A DNA stretch of 64,000 bases, taken from Phycisphaerales bacterium (GTDB lineage Bacteria; Planctomycetota; Phycisphaerae; Phycisphaerales; UBA1924). The notes under the pieces are model-generated. The model did not search any database and was not told the origin of the DNA. It saw nothing but the letters and a program-made list of their open reading frames with translations. Positions 46,831 through 55,004 of this stretch are shown piece by piece. Each line of letters begins with the position of its first letter. The first letter of the stretch is position 1. The translations under genes and the position numbers were made by a program. The stretch lies in NCBI GenBank assembly GCA_016709445.1, contig JADJMV010000019.1:11795-75794 (forward strand). The letters run 5' to 3'.

Positions 46831-47409
46831 TCAGGCGATGGTTTCGATGCGGACGGTATTGCCCGCGGTGTCGACCTCGACGACCTTGACCGGCGTGCCC
46901 GAGGTCAGCGGTGCGCCCCCGGCCTGCACGGCGTCGAACTCTCTGAGCCGCTCCTGGACGACGAGTTTGACGCGCCCGCGCCCCACGCCACCGGCGGGCA
47001 CCTGCACGCACACCTCGCCGGTCAGACCAAGCGTGGCCCCCAGGTCGATGTTGCCGGTGGATTGGAGCTTGAGCATGAGCTTGCTTGTCGTGATGATGAG
47101 CCACCACGTGCCCATCCCCGCCAGGCCCGCGAAGATGCACGAGTTGCTGATGCTCATGTCGAGCATCCGGTAGCACGCCAGCCCCACCCAGCCCGCGCCC
47201 ATCAAGAACGCGGAGATGGTCTCCATGCTGACGAACTGGATCTCGCCGGTGACGTCGTGAGAGTGGAGATCGCCCGACGGCCCATCGATATCGGTCTCGA
47301 AGTCCGACCCCGCGTGCGTGAGCGCGAGGCGGAGGAGAAAGTAGACCGTGGACAGCACCGCCGGCACCGTGAACCACGACGCGTGATCGCCGAAGAACAG
47401 GTCCAACAT
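46831..47409 (-). CDS. NfeD/YqiJ-like OB-fold membrane protein
   Basis: 192 residues. Three or four hydrophobic stretches followed by an OB-like C-terminal domain (GATLGLTGEVCVQVPAGGVGRGRVKLVV.., SGTPVKVVEVDTAGNTVRIE). Such proteins partner with flotillins, which is the next gene. TATATT at about 47464-47469 (minus) is a possible -10, without a convincing -35. Confidence 0.85.
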   Translation of the reverse strand: MLDLFFGDHASWFTVPAVLSTVYFLLRLALTHAGSDFETDIDGPSGDLHSHDVTGEIQFVSMETISAFLMGAGWVGLACYRMLDMSISNSCIFAGLAGMGTWWLIITTSKLMLKLQSTGNIDLGATLGLTGEVCVQVPAGGVGRGRVKLVVQERLREFDAVQAGGAPLTSGTPVKVVEVDTAGNTVRIETIA

Positions 47410-47530
47410 GACAAGACCCCTTCCCGATCCGGCGTGAACCCCACGCCGCCGCGGACACCCGGCAATATACCGGATCCGCTGAACCGACAGGTACTTGGGA
47501 AACCGCCGGGGTTGGTTGCAGTCCCCGGAA

Positions 47531-47558
47531 TTGCTCCCCGCCCCCGGTCGCCAATAAT
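47531..47558 (+). promoter_or_regulatory. Candidate promoter of the riboswitch-trkH transcript
   Basis: TTGCTC (47531-47536), a 16-nt spacer and AATAAT (47553-47558). The predicted start at about 47565 coincides with the 5' edge of the riboswitch. Confidence 0.5.
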
Positions 47559-47561
47559 CCC

Positions 47562-47718
47562 GCGTTGTTGCAGCCGAGTCCCCGTCCGATGGCGGGGAGC
47601 GGGGGAACCAACGCCGCGGACCGAGAGGCGCGGCAGGGGCGAAGGAATCACGGGATTCCAGGCCACTTTCAGGGCCCAGCCCGTCAGCTCACCCCGTAGG
47701 CATGTGAAAGGGCACGAC
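47562..47718 (+). promoter_or_regulatory. Cyclic di-AMP riboswitch (ydaO/yuaA type)
   Basis: Conserved blocks of the ydaO aptamer occur in the correct order: GCCGA near 47573, GGGGGAACCAACG near 47600-47612, CAGGGGCGAAGGAATCAC near 47634-47651, and CCCGTCAGCTCACCCCGTAG with GGCAT near 47680-47703. These correspond to published family elements (GCCGA; GGAACC; UGGGGUUAAUC; CCCGACAGCUAAC..GGAGGCA). The leader is followed by an 8-bp hairpin, CCGACGCG (47786-47793) with CGCGTCGG (47802-47809), that may belong to the expression platform. c-di-AMP usually turns such genes off, and K+ uptake is a typical target. Confidence 0.85.
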
Positions 47719-47837
47719 GTCGGGCCCTCCTGCGGCCGCGTGTTCGCGGCACCCGGGCTCCCGCTCGTGCGACTGGGGTGTGGCGCCGACGCGTCCAGGA
47801 CCGCGTCGGGTGGCCGCGCGCTCAGCTGGAGCCGAGC

Positions 47838-49295
47838 ATGGCGCCGCGGGAGAACCGACCGACCGATTCTGAGACACTCTCCGAGGAACTCAACACTGCA
47901 CGACCGGGAGACCGCGCGTGGCGCCGCCCGCTCGTGGCGGCGGGGCGCGTCGCTTCGTGGGCGGTCATGGCGCCGCCGCGAGCGAGCCTGCGGGTCTGGT
48001 CTCGCCTTCGCCCCGCGCAGCAGCTCGTGCTCGGGTTCGGCGCGTACTCGGCGATCGGGACGGCGCTGCTGAGCCTGCCGTGGTCGCAGCACGGGCGTGC
48101 GCCGGTGATCGACCACGCCTTCAACGCGGTGAGCGCGATCTCGACCACCGGGCTGACAACGATCAGCGTGCCGGACCGCTACACCTTCGCCGGCCAGCTC
48201 GTCCTGCTGATGATGTTCCAGATCGGGGGCGTCGGGTTCATGACGCTCTCCTCGCTCCTGATCCTCGCCCGTGGGCGGCGTCTGTCGGACCAGCGGCTCG
48301 GGGTGCTCAAGACGGGCTTTTCCGTCCCCCGCTACTTCGTGATGCAGCACTTCCTCGTCCACGTGGTCGTGTTCACCGCGCTGTGCGAGGCGTCCGGAGC
48401 GCTCCTGCTCTGGTGGCGCTTCGCGGCGCTCGGCGTCGAGCACCCGCTCTGGTCGGCGGTGTTCCACTCCGTCTCGGCGTTCGCCACCGCGGGCTTCAGC
48501 CTCAACAACGACAGCATGGCGGCCTTCGCGGGCGACTGGCCGGTCAACCTCGTCGTCGGCGTGCTCTGCTACCTGGGCGCCATCGGGTTTATCGTCGCCC
48601 AGGACGCCTGGTACAGCATCCGCCTCCGGGAGCGGATGCTCACGTTCACCTCAAGAGTGATCCTCACCACAACGGCGGCCGTGTTCGTCGTCGGGACGCT
48701 CCTCCTCTTCTTCCTCGAACCCAGCGTGCACGGGCTGCCCATGGGCCGGCGACTGCTCGCCAGCGCGTTCCAGGTCATGACCGCCTCCTCGACCGCGGGG
48801 TTCAACACGATCCCGATCGGATCGATGTCCGCCTCCGGCCTGGTGGTCGTGGTGATCGCGATGCTGATCGGCGCCTCGCCGAGCGGCACCGGCGGCGGCA
48901 TCAAGACCACGAGCGTCTCGGCGATCCTCGGCAATCTCTGCAGCGTCATGAGGGGCCGGACCGAGATCGTCTGGCTCGGGCACGAGATCCCGCTCGTCCG
49001 GGTGCTCTATGCGTTCGCCGCCAGCTCGCTCTACCTGCTCGGACTGTGCGTGGGCGTGCTCGTGCTCTGCTGCACCGAGCGGCAGCCCTTTATCGATCTG
49101 GTCTTCGAGAGCGCGAGCGCCATCGGCACTGTCGGCCTCTCGATGGGCATCACCGGAGGGCTTTCGGTGGCGGGCAAGCTGACCGTGATCGCCCTCATGT
49201 TTGCCGGGCGATGCGGGCCTCTGACGATCGGGCTGGCGCTCCTGCGCCCGGACCGCGGGGAGGGCCGACCCCGAGGGGACGACCTGGCGGTGTGA
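47838..49295 (+). CDS. TrkH/KtrB-type potassium transporter
   Basis: 485 residues. Four pore loops with glycine filters can be seen: STTGLTT, ATAGFSL, SSTAGFNT and GTVGLSM, set among ten or more helices (for example LVLLMMFQIGGVGFMTLSSL). It imports K+ (or Na+/K+). The ATG at 47838 has GGAG upstream. The ~60-residue N-terminal extension is polar. No TrkA/KtrA gating subunit is in the window. The leader contains a cyclic di-AMP riboswitch, so K+ uptake is probably tied to this nucleotide. Confidence 0.93.
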   Translation: MAPRENRPTDSETLSEELNTARPGDRAWRRPLVAAGRVASWAVMAPPRASLRVWSRLRPAQQLVLGFGAYSAIGTALLSLPWSQHGRAPVIDHAFNAVSAISTTGLTTISVPDRYTFAGQLVLLMMFQIGGVGFMTLSSLLILARGRRLSDQRLGVLKTGFSVPRYFVMQHFLVHVVVFTALCEASGALLLWWRFAALGVEHPLWSAVFHSVSAFATAGFSLNNDSMAAFAGDWPVNLVVGVLCYLGAIGFIVAQDAWYSIRLRERMLTFTSRVILTTTAAVFVVGTLLLFFLEPSVHGLPMGRRLLASAFQVMTASSTAGFNTIPIGSMSASGLVVVVIAMLIGASPSGTGGGIKTTSVSAILGNLCSVMRGRTEIVWLGHEIPLVRVLYAFAASSLYLLGLCVGVLVLCCTERQPFIDLVFESASAIGTVGLSMGITGGLSVAGKLTVIALMFAGRCGPLTIGLALLRPDRGEGRPRGDDLAV

Positions 49296-49322
49296 GGTGT
49301 CCGCGGGGCTCGCCCGAACGGC

Positions 49323-49781
49323 TCACCCGGCCCGCATCACCCCGTCGAGCACGATGGCGCAGGCGACGAACGTCGCCACGAAGAGGCCCGCGGCCGTGGC
49401 GGTGGCGATGCCGACGCGCCGCGACGAGAGGAATCCCAACGCCCCGATGCTGCCCACCAACACAAGGACGCCCGCCAGGAGGCTGTAGACGACGAGCCGG
49501 GTGAGGCCGACAAACCCGGGCACCTGCTCGGGGATCATGACCGTCGCGGCCCGGTGCATGCCGGGCAGGATGAGCGCGTCCAGGATCGTCCCGAAGAGAA
49601 AGAGCAGCGTCGCGCCGGCCTGGGCGACGAGGAGGGTCGATCGCAGGCGGCCACGCCCACGCTCCGCGAGCAGGAACAGGAGCCCGCTCATGGCGATGGC
49701 GGCGAGCAGCGTGCCCACGAGCAGCAGCTGGCTCATCTCCTCACGCTTGAACTCCAGCAGATCGAGCCACTGCTCGTTCAT
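49323..49781 (-). CDS. Four-helix membrane protein of unknown function
   Basis: 152 residues. Hydrophobic helices at about 17-38 (QLLLVGTLLAAIAMSGLLFLL), 48-68, 93-117 and 124-148. Not assigned to a family. It converges with trkH, and the octamer repeat is just upstream. Confidence 0.65.
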   Translation of the reverse strand: MNEQWLDLLEFKREEMSQLLLVGTLLAAIAMSGLLFLLAERGRGRLRSTLLVAQAGATLLFLFGTILDALILPGMHRAATVMIPEQVPGFVGLTRLVVYSLLAGVLVLVGSIGALGFLSSRRVGIATATAAGLFVATFVACAIVLDGVMRAG

Positions 49782-49852
49782 GGCGACGGCTCCAGAGACT
49801 GGCCGCCATCATACCGGAAGGAAGAGGAGCCCCATCCCCCGTTGCTCCCCGC

Positions 49853-49932
49853 CCCTCTGTCCCTTTGTCCCCCTGTCCCTCTGTCCCTCTGTCCCTTTGT
49901 CCCTCTGTCCCTTCGTCCCTCTGTCCCTCTCC
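49853..49932. repeat. Octanucleotide tandem repeat (CCCTCTGT type)
   Basis: About ten 8-nt units, mostly CCCTCTGT or CCCTTTGT, the reverse complement of the repeat at 30203-30258. It lies between the four-helix protein start and the stop of the receiver-GAF gene. Confidence 0.9.
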
Positions 49933-49946
49933 CGTCACCCTTCCGC

Positions 49947-51131
49947 CTACGCCGCCAGCCCGTAGTCGTCGGCCCCGTCCTCGTGCTCGTCGTGGGCGTC
50001 GAGGCCCCACTTCTCCTTGGGGAGGTGGCGGTGGTGCACCTGGATGACCCGGGCGAGCTGCTGGGCGAAGAGGCTGGCCATGGCGGCCAGCATGCCGCCG
50101 TGCTCCTCGCTGAACCCGGTGTGGCGGTCGCGGAAGAGCGTGACGACGGCGAGGCATTCGTCGTCGTGATGGCAGGCGATGCAGGCGACGGCGTGTCCGT
50201 CAAGCCAGTCCGCCTGTTCGCCGAGGCGTTCGACGAGTGCGTGTTCGGTGCGCATCAGGACGACGCCCTCGTCGTGCTCGAAGCGCTCCGGGATCACACC
50301 CGCGAGATGGTCGAGGAGCACCTCGGCCGTGTCGCGCGGGCAGTCGTAGTTTACATAGGCCCCGAGCGTATAGTCGCCCGTGGTGTTGGGCAGGAAGACC
50401 GCGGCGTTGGTCGGCCCCAGCTTGGCGAGGACGAACTCCAGCACGGTGCGGAGCAGGCTCTCGAGGTCAAGCTCCTGGCGGATGAGGCTGTTAAACTCGG
50501 CGGCGAATCCGACATTGGCCATCTGTTCGGTCAGCTTCTGGTAGGCGACGGCGAGATCGTCGCACATGGCGCCGACCTGGCTGCTCATCTCCTCCCGCGC
50601 GGCGTTCACATCGCGGCACACGCGGCGCAGTCGCTCGACGCGCTGCTGCTGCGTCCGGATCTGACGCGCCCGGGTGACGGCCTGCTCGATGCGCGTGGTC
50701 AGGACCGCGCCCTCCATCGAGCCGACCAGGTAGTCGAGCACTCCCGCTTGCATCGCCTGCACGGCATCGTCGAGGTCGGCCTTCTTGGCGAGCATGACCA
50801 CGCCGAGTCCGCCGTCGAGCTCGTGGAGCCCGCGGACCAGCTCGAGCCCGCGCCCACCGCTCATCGCGGCCTGCACCATGGCTACGTCGAAGCGATCGGT
50901 CGCCACAGCCGCGAGCGCATCCGCCGGATCAGCAACCTGTTCGACGCTCATGCCGCGGCCGGTCAGCCGGGCGGTGATCGATTCACGCTCGACCCGCGAG
51001 GCGCTGATGACGAGGACTCGCGGCGTCGGGTCGCCGGAGGGCCAGACGTTCTGGGCCGGCTCCCCCGGCGTGCATGTGCGCGGCTTGCGCCGTCCGTGCT
51101 CACCGGGTTGCTTCTGGCCGCCGCTGCTCAT
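49947..51131 (-). CDS. Degenerate receiver plus GAF-domain signalling protein
   Basis: 394 residues. A receiver-like domain (about 38-155) has FDVAMVQAAMSGGRGLELV where the phosphate-accepting Asp would be, so it probably cannot be phosphorylated there; the metal-binding acidic pair is also absent (VISASRVE). A coiled coil and a GAF domain (NVGFAAEFNSLIRQELDLES.., YTLGAYVNYDCPRD) follow. No output catalytic domain. The ATG overlaps the stop of the histidine kinase (ATGA), so it belongs to the same operon. Confidence 0.8.
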   Translation of the reverse strand: MSSGGQKQPGEHGRRKPRTCTPGEPAQNVWPSGDPTPRVLVISASRVERESITARLTGRGMSVEQVADPADALAAVATDRFDVAMVQAAMSGGRGLELVRGLHELDGGLGVVMLAKKADLDDAVQAMQAGVLDYLVGSMEGAVLTTRIEQAVTRARQIRTQQQRVERLRRVCRDVNAAREEMSSQVGAMCDDLAVAYQKLTEQMANVGFAAEFNSLIRQELDLESLLRTVLEFVLAKLGPTNAAVFLPNTTGDYTLGAYVNYDCPRDTAEVLLDHLAGVIPERFEHDEGVVLMRTEHALVERLGEQADWLDGHAVACIACHHDDECLAVVTLFRDRHTGFSEEHGGMLAAMASLFAQQLARVIQVHHRHLPKEKWGLDAHDEHEDGADDYGLAA

Positions 51132-53425
51132 GCCGCCAATCCCGCCTCTCGGTTCGGCTCTGGCCTCCAGCCTTCCAGGCTGATGATGGCCGCCGTGCCT
51201 CCGTGCTCACCCGGCTCCAGCCGGATCGATCCGCCGTGCAGCTCCACCAGGCGTCGCGCCAGGGGGAGCCCGAGTCCTCTCCCGCGTCCCGCCGGCCGCT
51301 CGCTGAAGAACGGGTCGAAGGCGTGACGCTGGGCCTTGGACGACAGGCCCGGCCCGTCGTCCTCAACCCGCACCACAAGTCGGTCATCGGCGGGCTCGAT
51401 TTGAACGTGAACGCGCACAATCCCGTCGGGCGCCCAATCTCGGGCGTTCCGGATCAGCTCCGCCATCGCGCGCGCCAAGCGATCCACGTCGATATTCGCC
51501 ACGAGCCCACCGGGTGGGAGGTCCAGGCAGACCCTGCCGGACGGTCCGAGAGCGATCCGGGCCGCCAGATCGACCACCGTTTCCATGGGGGACGGCGCCC
51601 GCGTCAGGTCACCCGGGCGGGATATCTGGTGCAGCGCGGTGACGAGGTCCGACAGGTCGGTGGCGGCGGCGGCGATCTTGGAGGCCGTCGCACGGTCGGG
51701 CCCATCGGCGAGGTGGTCGACCAGGATCTGGGCGCGCCCGCGGATCACGGTGAGAGGGTTGTTCATCTCGTGCGCAGCACCCGCGGTCATCTCGCCCAGC
51801 TTGGCCATCGCCTCCGACTCGGTCAGCCTCGCCTGCGCGTCGGCGAGCGCGCGGTTCGAATCCGCGAGTCCCTCGGCCAGGCGTTCGCTGGATCGCCGGC
51901 TGGCCCCCGCGCTCATCGCGGCCGACCATGTGGCGCGCAGCGGCGCGAGGTGCCGCTCCTCCGGCGATTCCTCCGGCGCGGGCGCATCGGTGATGAGCAC
52001 GCAGCCCGGCACCGCATCGCCCTCGCAGGCGGACATCACGCGGAGCGGCGCCGCCTCCGCGTCGAGACCAAGTGCCTCGCACGCCCAGCGTGCCAGCGCG
52101 GACCGCACGCCGGGCCGGTCGGCCCAGCTCGCCGAGTGGGAGAGGTCGACATCGGCCAGGCCCTCCGGCGGCTCGGCGCTGATCATCCGCGTGAGCTCCC
52201 CGTGGGGGTCGAAGAGGCAGAGCAGCCATTCGCCATCGCGACCGAGGATCGAGCCCCAACGGCCCTGACCCAGCAGCCGGCTGGCCGAACGGACCATCGC
52301 CCCCAGGGCCAGGATGGGGTCGTCGCTACCGCCGCCCGACCGCCAGAACTCGACCACGCTGGCAAGCACCTCGGCGACGCGCTTCCCCTCGCGCGCCCGC
52401 TCGTCGAGTTCCCGCGTGATCCGGGCCAGCGAGCGGTTGGCCTCCGTGATCGAATGGAGGAGCAGCTCGGGCGGGGCGTGCTCGTCGAGCCCGAGCACGC
52501 GGCTGCGCTCGCTCACGATGCTGTGCAGCTTGCGGGTGGTCTCCTCGACACTGCGACGGCTCAATCCGGCGGCTTCGGCCACCGAGGCGGCAGGGTCGAT
52601 CGGGCCGTAGTCGCCGCTCACGCCCAGGTGCAGCTCGCGGCACAGCGCACGGGCCACGGCAACCACCCGAACCAGATCAACGGCCACACCCTCGGGCAGC
52701 GCCCCGAGCGGGTGGTCGTAGAGCCACATCACGTCACGCACGGCCGGGGGCAGGCCCCAACGTTCGGCGATCCGCTTGGCCGCGGCGTGGTGGTCGATGC
52801 CGAAGATCTCGCGCTCGATCGGGGCGCTATTGCGCCGGCGCCGCTCGGCCAGGTCGAGCACCCGTCCATAGGCGCGGGGCAGGAGCATGTCGAGGATGGG
52901 CTTGCCGAGGCCGTGGAGCAGACCCGCGACGAAGGCCTCTTCGGGCTTGACGTGCAGCTTGCGGTTCTCGCTGGCGAGCAGCTCGGCGGCCGAGGCGACG
53001 CCCACGGAGTACATCCAGAAGCCGATCCGGTCGAACATCCGCGCCGGGCCCGGCGCGGCGCTGGCCGCGTGCTCGGCGAGCAACTCGTCGCGATGGGCGG
53101 CCTCGGCACTCACGAGTTCGTAGACGCTGATGCTCAGAACGGCGGCCCGCACGGCGTCGAAGCCCAGCATCACAAGGGCGCGCTTGACCGTGGTGATGCG
53201 GTCGCCGAGCCCGAGCGCGGCCCGGCGGCAGAGCCCGATGATCTTGGTCGTGAGAGCCGGGTCGCTCTCGATGAGTCTCGTGAGTTCGGGGAAGTTCGCG
53301 TCCTTGCTCGAACCGATCGCGAGGACACGGGTCGCGACGGGCGTGAGCGTGGGAAGGCCGTCCACCGACTGGAGGATGAGTTCGACCTGGTGCGCGGCGT
53401 TGTTCTGGTTCGTGCCGGTCGCCAC
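51128..53425 (-). CDS. HDOD-domain histidine kinase
   Basis: 765 residues. An N-terminal HDOD domain (VDGLPTLTPVATRVLAIGSS, TTVKRALVMLGFDAVRAAVL, GIDHHAAAKRIAERWGLP) and a GAF-like middle part. The histidine-kinase core has the H-box GAAHEMNNPLTVIRGRAQIL, N-box ELIRNARDW, G1 DDGPGL, and F/G2 FDPFFSERPAGRGRGLGLPL. Probably GTG start at 53425. HDOD domains link such proteins to signalling or cell-cycle control. The partner is probably the HTH-receiver encoded upstream. Confidence 0.9.
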   Translation of the reverse strand: MATGTNQNNAAHQVELILQSVDGLPTLTPVATRVLAIGSSKDANFPELTRLIESDPALTTKIIGLCRRAALGLGDRITTVKRALVMLGFDAVRAAVLSISVYELVSAEAAHRDELLAEHAASAAPGPARMFDRIGFWMYSVGVASAAELLASENRKLHVKPEEAFVAGLLHGLGKPILDMLLPRAYGRVLDLAERRRRNSAPIEREIFGIDHHAAAKRIAERWGLPPAVRDVMWLYDHPLGALPEGVAVDLVRVVAVARALCRELHLGVSGDYGPIDPAASVAEAAGLSRRSVEETTRKLHSIVSERSRVLGLDEHAPPELLLHSITEANRSLARITRELDERAREGKRVAEVLASVVEFWRSGGGSDDPILALGAMVRSASRLLGQGRWGSILGRDGEWLLCLFDPHGELTRMISAEPPEGLADVDLSHSASWADRPGVRSALARWACEALGLDAEAAPLRVMSACEGDAVPGCVLITDAPAPEESPEERHLAPLRATWSAAMSAGASRRSSERLAEGLADSNRALADAQARLTESEAMAKLGEMTAGAAHEMNNPLTVIRGRAQILVDHLADGPDRATASKIAAAATDLSDLVTALHQISRPGDLTRAPSPMETVVDLAARIALGPSGRVCLDLPPGGLVANIDVDRLARAMAELIRNARDWAPDGIVRVHVQIEPADDRLVVRVEDDGPGLSSKAQRHAFDPFFSERPAGRGRGLGLPLARRLVELHGGSIRLEPGEHGGTAAIISLEGWRPEPNREAGLAA

Positions 53426-53443
53426 CCGATCTCCCCCCGCCGC

Positions 53444-54067
53444 CTAGTGGGCAGCGCCGTTGCTCGACGCCCCTTCCTCCATCCCCAGGAGCCCGGTCAT
53501 CCGCGTGATGATCTCGCGGATATCAAAGGGCTTCTTGACAAAGTCGTCGGCGCCGGCGCGGCGGAGGTCGTCGATCTCGGCCTGATTCACCACACCGCTG
53601 ACGCAGATCACCTTGGTGTGCTGGGTGTGCGGCATCTCGCGGACGCGCTGGCAGACGATGTTGCCGTTGATGTCGGGCAGCATGTAGTCGAGGATGATCA
53701 GGTGAGGCCGGAAGCTCTCGGTGAGCAGGCCGGCGTCGTAGCCGGTGCCCGCCGTCCGGACCTCGAAGCGACCGTCGCGCCCGAGCAGGTCCTCGAACAG
53801 TTCGAGGATCGCCGGGTCATCGTCCACGATCAGCACGCGCCGCGTGGCTCCCTCGAGCAGCTCGGTCGGGATGCCGTTGGCGCGCATGAACTTGATCAGT
53901 TCATCGCGCGGGATGCGCCGGAACTTCGATCCGGGGACGCGGAAGCCGCCCAACCGCCCGGCGTCGAAGCACCGGATGATGGTTTGCTGGCTGACCTTGC
54001 ACACCTCGGCGGCTTCGCCGGTCGTGAAGATCTTCTTTTCCGCCCAGGGGTTGGTCTCGCCCGCCAT
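53444..54067 (-). CDS. Excisionase-type HTH plus receiver response regulator
   Basis: 207 residues. An N-terminal helix-turn-helix of the excisionase/MerR kind (KIFTTGEAAEVCKVSQQTII, FRVPGSKFRRIPRDELIKFM) is joined to a complete receiver domain: acidic VDDDP, phospho-acceptor Asp in LIILDYMLPDINGN, and the conserved Lys in FVKKPFD. The order is reversed from classical response regulators. ATG at 54067 has GAGGG upstream. First gene of the three-gene signalling operon; the phosphodonor is probably the kinase 18 bases downstream. Confidence 0.9.
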   Translation of the reverse strand: MAGETNPWAEKKIFTTGEAAEVCKVSQQTIIRCFDAGRLGGFRVPGSKFRRIPRDELIKFMRANGIPTELLEGATRRVLIVDDDPAILELFEDLLGRDGRFEVRTAGTGYDAGLLTESFRPHLIILDYMLPDINGNIVCQRVREMPHTQHTKVICVSGVVNQAEIDDLRRAGADDFVKKPFDIREIITRMTGLLGMEEGASSNGAAH

Positions 54068-54260
54068 GGCGATGCCCTCACAATGGTACGACCCCGGCCG
54101 CGCGACCTTCCCTGGTCGTCGGGCGCGACACGCGCGCGTCCTCGGCCTGCCACCGCGTCATCGACGCATGCGGCCCCCCACTTCACCAGAGTTCCAGACC
54201 CGCACGATCGCGAGACTCCACCCGGACTACGTCCCCGGGGTTATGCCGCGGAACCGCGCG

Positions 54261-54980
54261 TCACCCCCCGCGGGGGCCGTGCAACTCACGCCATTTGCGG
54301 ACCGCCTCCGGCTCGCGCCCGTACAGCGGGGCCAGGGCCGCCGGATCGACCGCTTCCAGCCGCGAAGCCAACTCCAGCACCGCCACCGGATCAAAGCGGG
54401 GCTCGACGATCCGGAGCCCCAGTTCCACCGCCCGCCGCCGGATCGCCTCGGGCAGGAACCGGTCGGCGACAAGCCCCTGCAGGCCGAGGGCCCCCAGTCC
54501 ATCCGCGTCCACCTCGGCAGGGTCGCCCGCGGGCCCCTCCGAAGATCCAAAGCCGGTCACCACAGTCGTCGCACCCTTGCTCGCCAGCGCAACCCCAAAG
54601 GGACGCGGCAGATCGGCCGGGACACGTCGCGCAAGCGCCCACGCGCTCGGCACGCCGACACACAGGGCGCCGGCGACCTCCGCGATCAGCTTCGCGGCCA
54701 CAACCGCGATGCGAATCCCGGTATAGCCGCCGGGACCGATCGAGACGGCCACCAGGTCGATCTCGCAGCGGTCCGGGCCGGGGTCAAGCCGCGACCAGAG
54801 CCGATCGATCGCGGGCAATAGGTCGTCGTCGTGCCGGTCACGGGAACGCAGCGGCTCGACGCCGAGCACGTCCGGCTCGCCGTGCCCCACCCGCCCGAGC
54901 GCCACGGCGGGCCCGGCGTCCGCCTTGGCGGCCGATGGGTTGCTCGTCTCGATGGCCAGCGTGAGGCGCGTGTTCGGCAC
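54261..54980 (-). CDS. tsaB: tRNA threonylcarbamoyladenosine protein TsaB
   Basis: 239 residues. Part of the TsaBCDE machinery for t6A37. Begins RLTLAIETSNPSAA, with VAVSIGPGGYTGIRIAVVAA (family GPGSFTGLR) and GVPSAWALAR. The GTG start at 54980 has TATCGT 5 nt upstream. It lies upstream of the HTH-receiver gene on the same strand, 193 bases away. Confidence 0.92.
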   Translation of the reverse strand: MPNTRLTLAIETSNPSAAKADAGPAVALGRVGHGEPDVLGVEPLRSRDRHDDDLLPAIDRLWSRLDPGPDRCEIDLVAVSIGPGGYTGIRIAVVAAKLIAEVAGALCVGVPSAWALARRVPADLPRPFGVALASKGATTVVTGFGSSEGPAGDPAEVDADGLGALGLQGLVADRFLPEAIRRRAVELGLRIVEPRFDPVAVLELASRLEAVDPAALAPLYGREPEAVRKWRELHGPRGG

Positions 54981-54985
54981 GCGGC

Positions 54986-54991
54986 ACGATA
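54986..54991 (-). promoter_or_regulatory. -10-like box (TATCGT) for tsaB
   Basis: Minus-strand TATCGT ends 5 nt before the GTG at 54980. Confidence 0.35.
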
Positions 54992-55004
54992 GGGGATCAG
55001 GGCT

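Noticed and set aside
47778..47837. N-terminal extension of TrkH
   Set aside because: It lies in the riboswitch leader; the ATG at 47838 has GGAG upstream.
30203..49932. Octamer repeats as a CRISPR array
   Set aside because: Units are contiguous, without spacers, and no cas genes are present.
51074..54964. Plus-strand open frame of 1296 codons
   Set aside because: Antisense to the histidine kinase, HTH-receiver and tsaB genes, which have clear motifs. The translation has no domain pattern.
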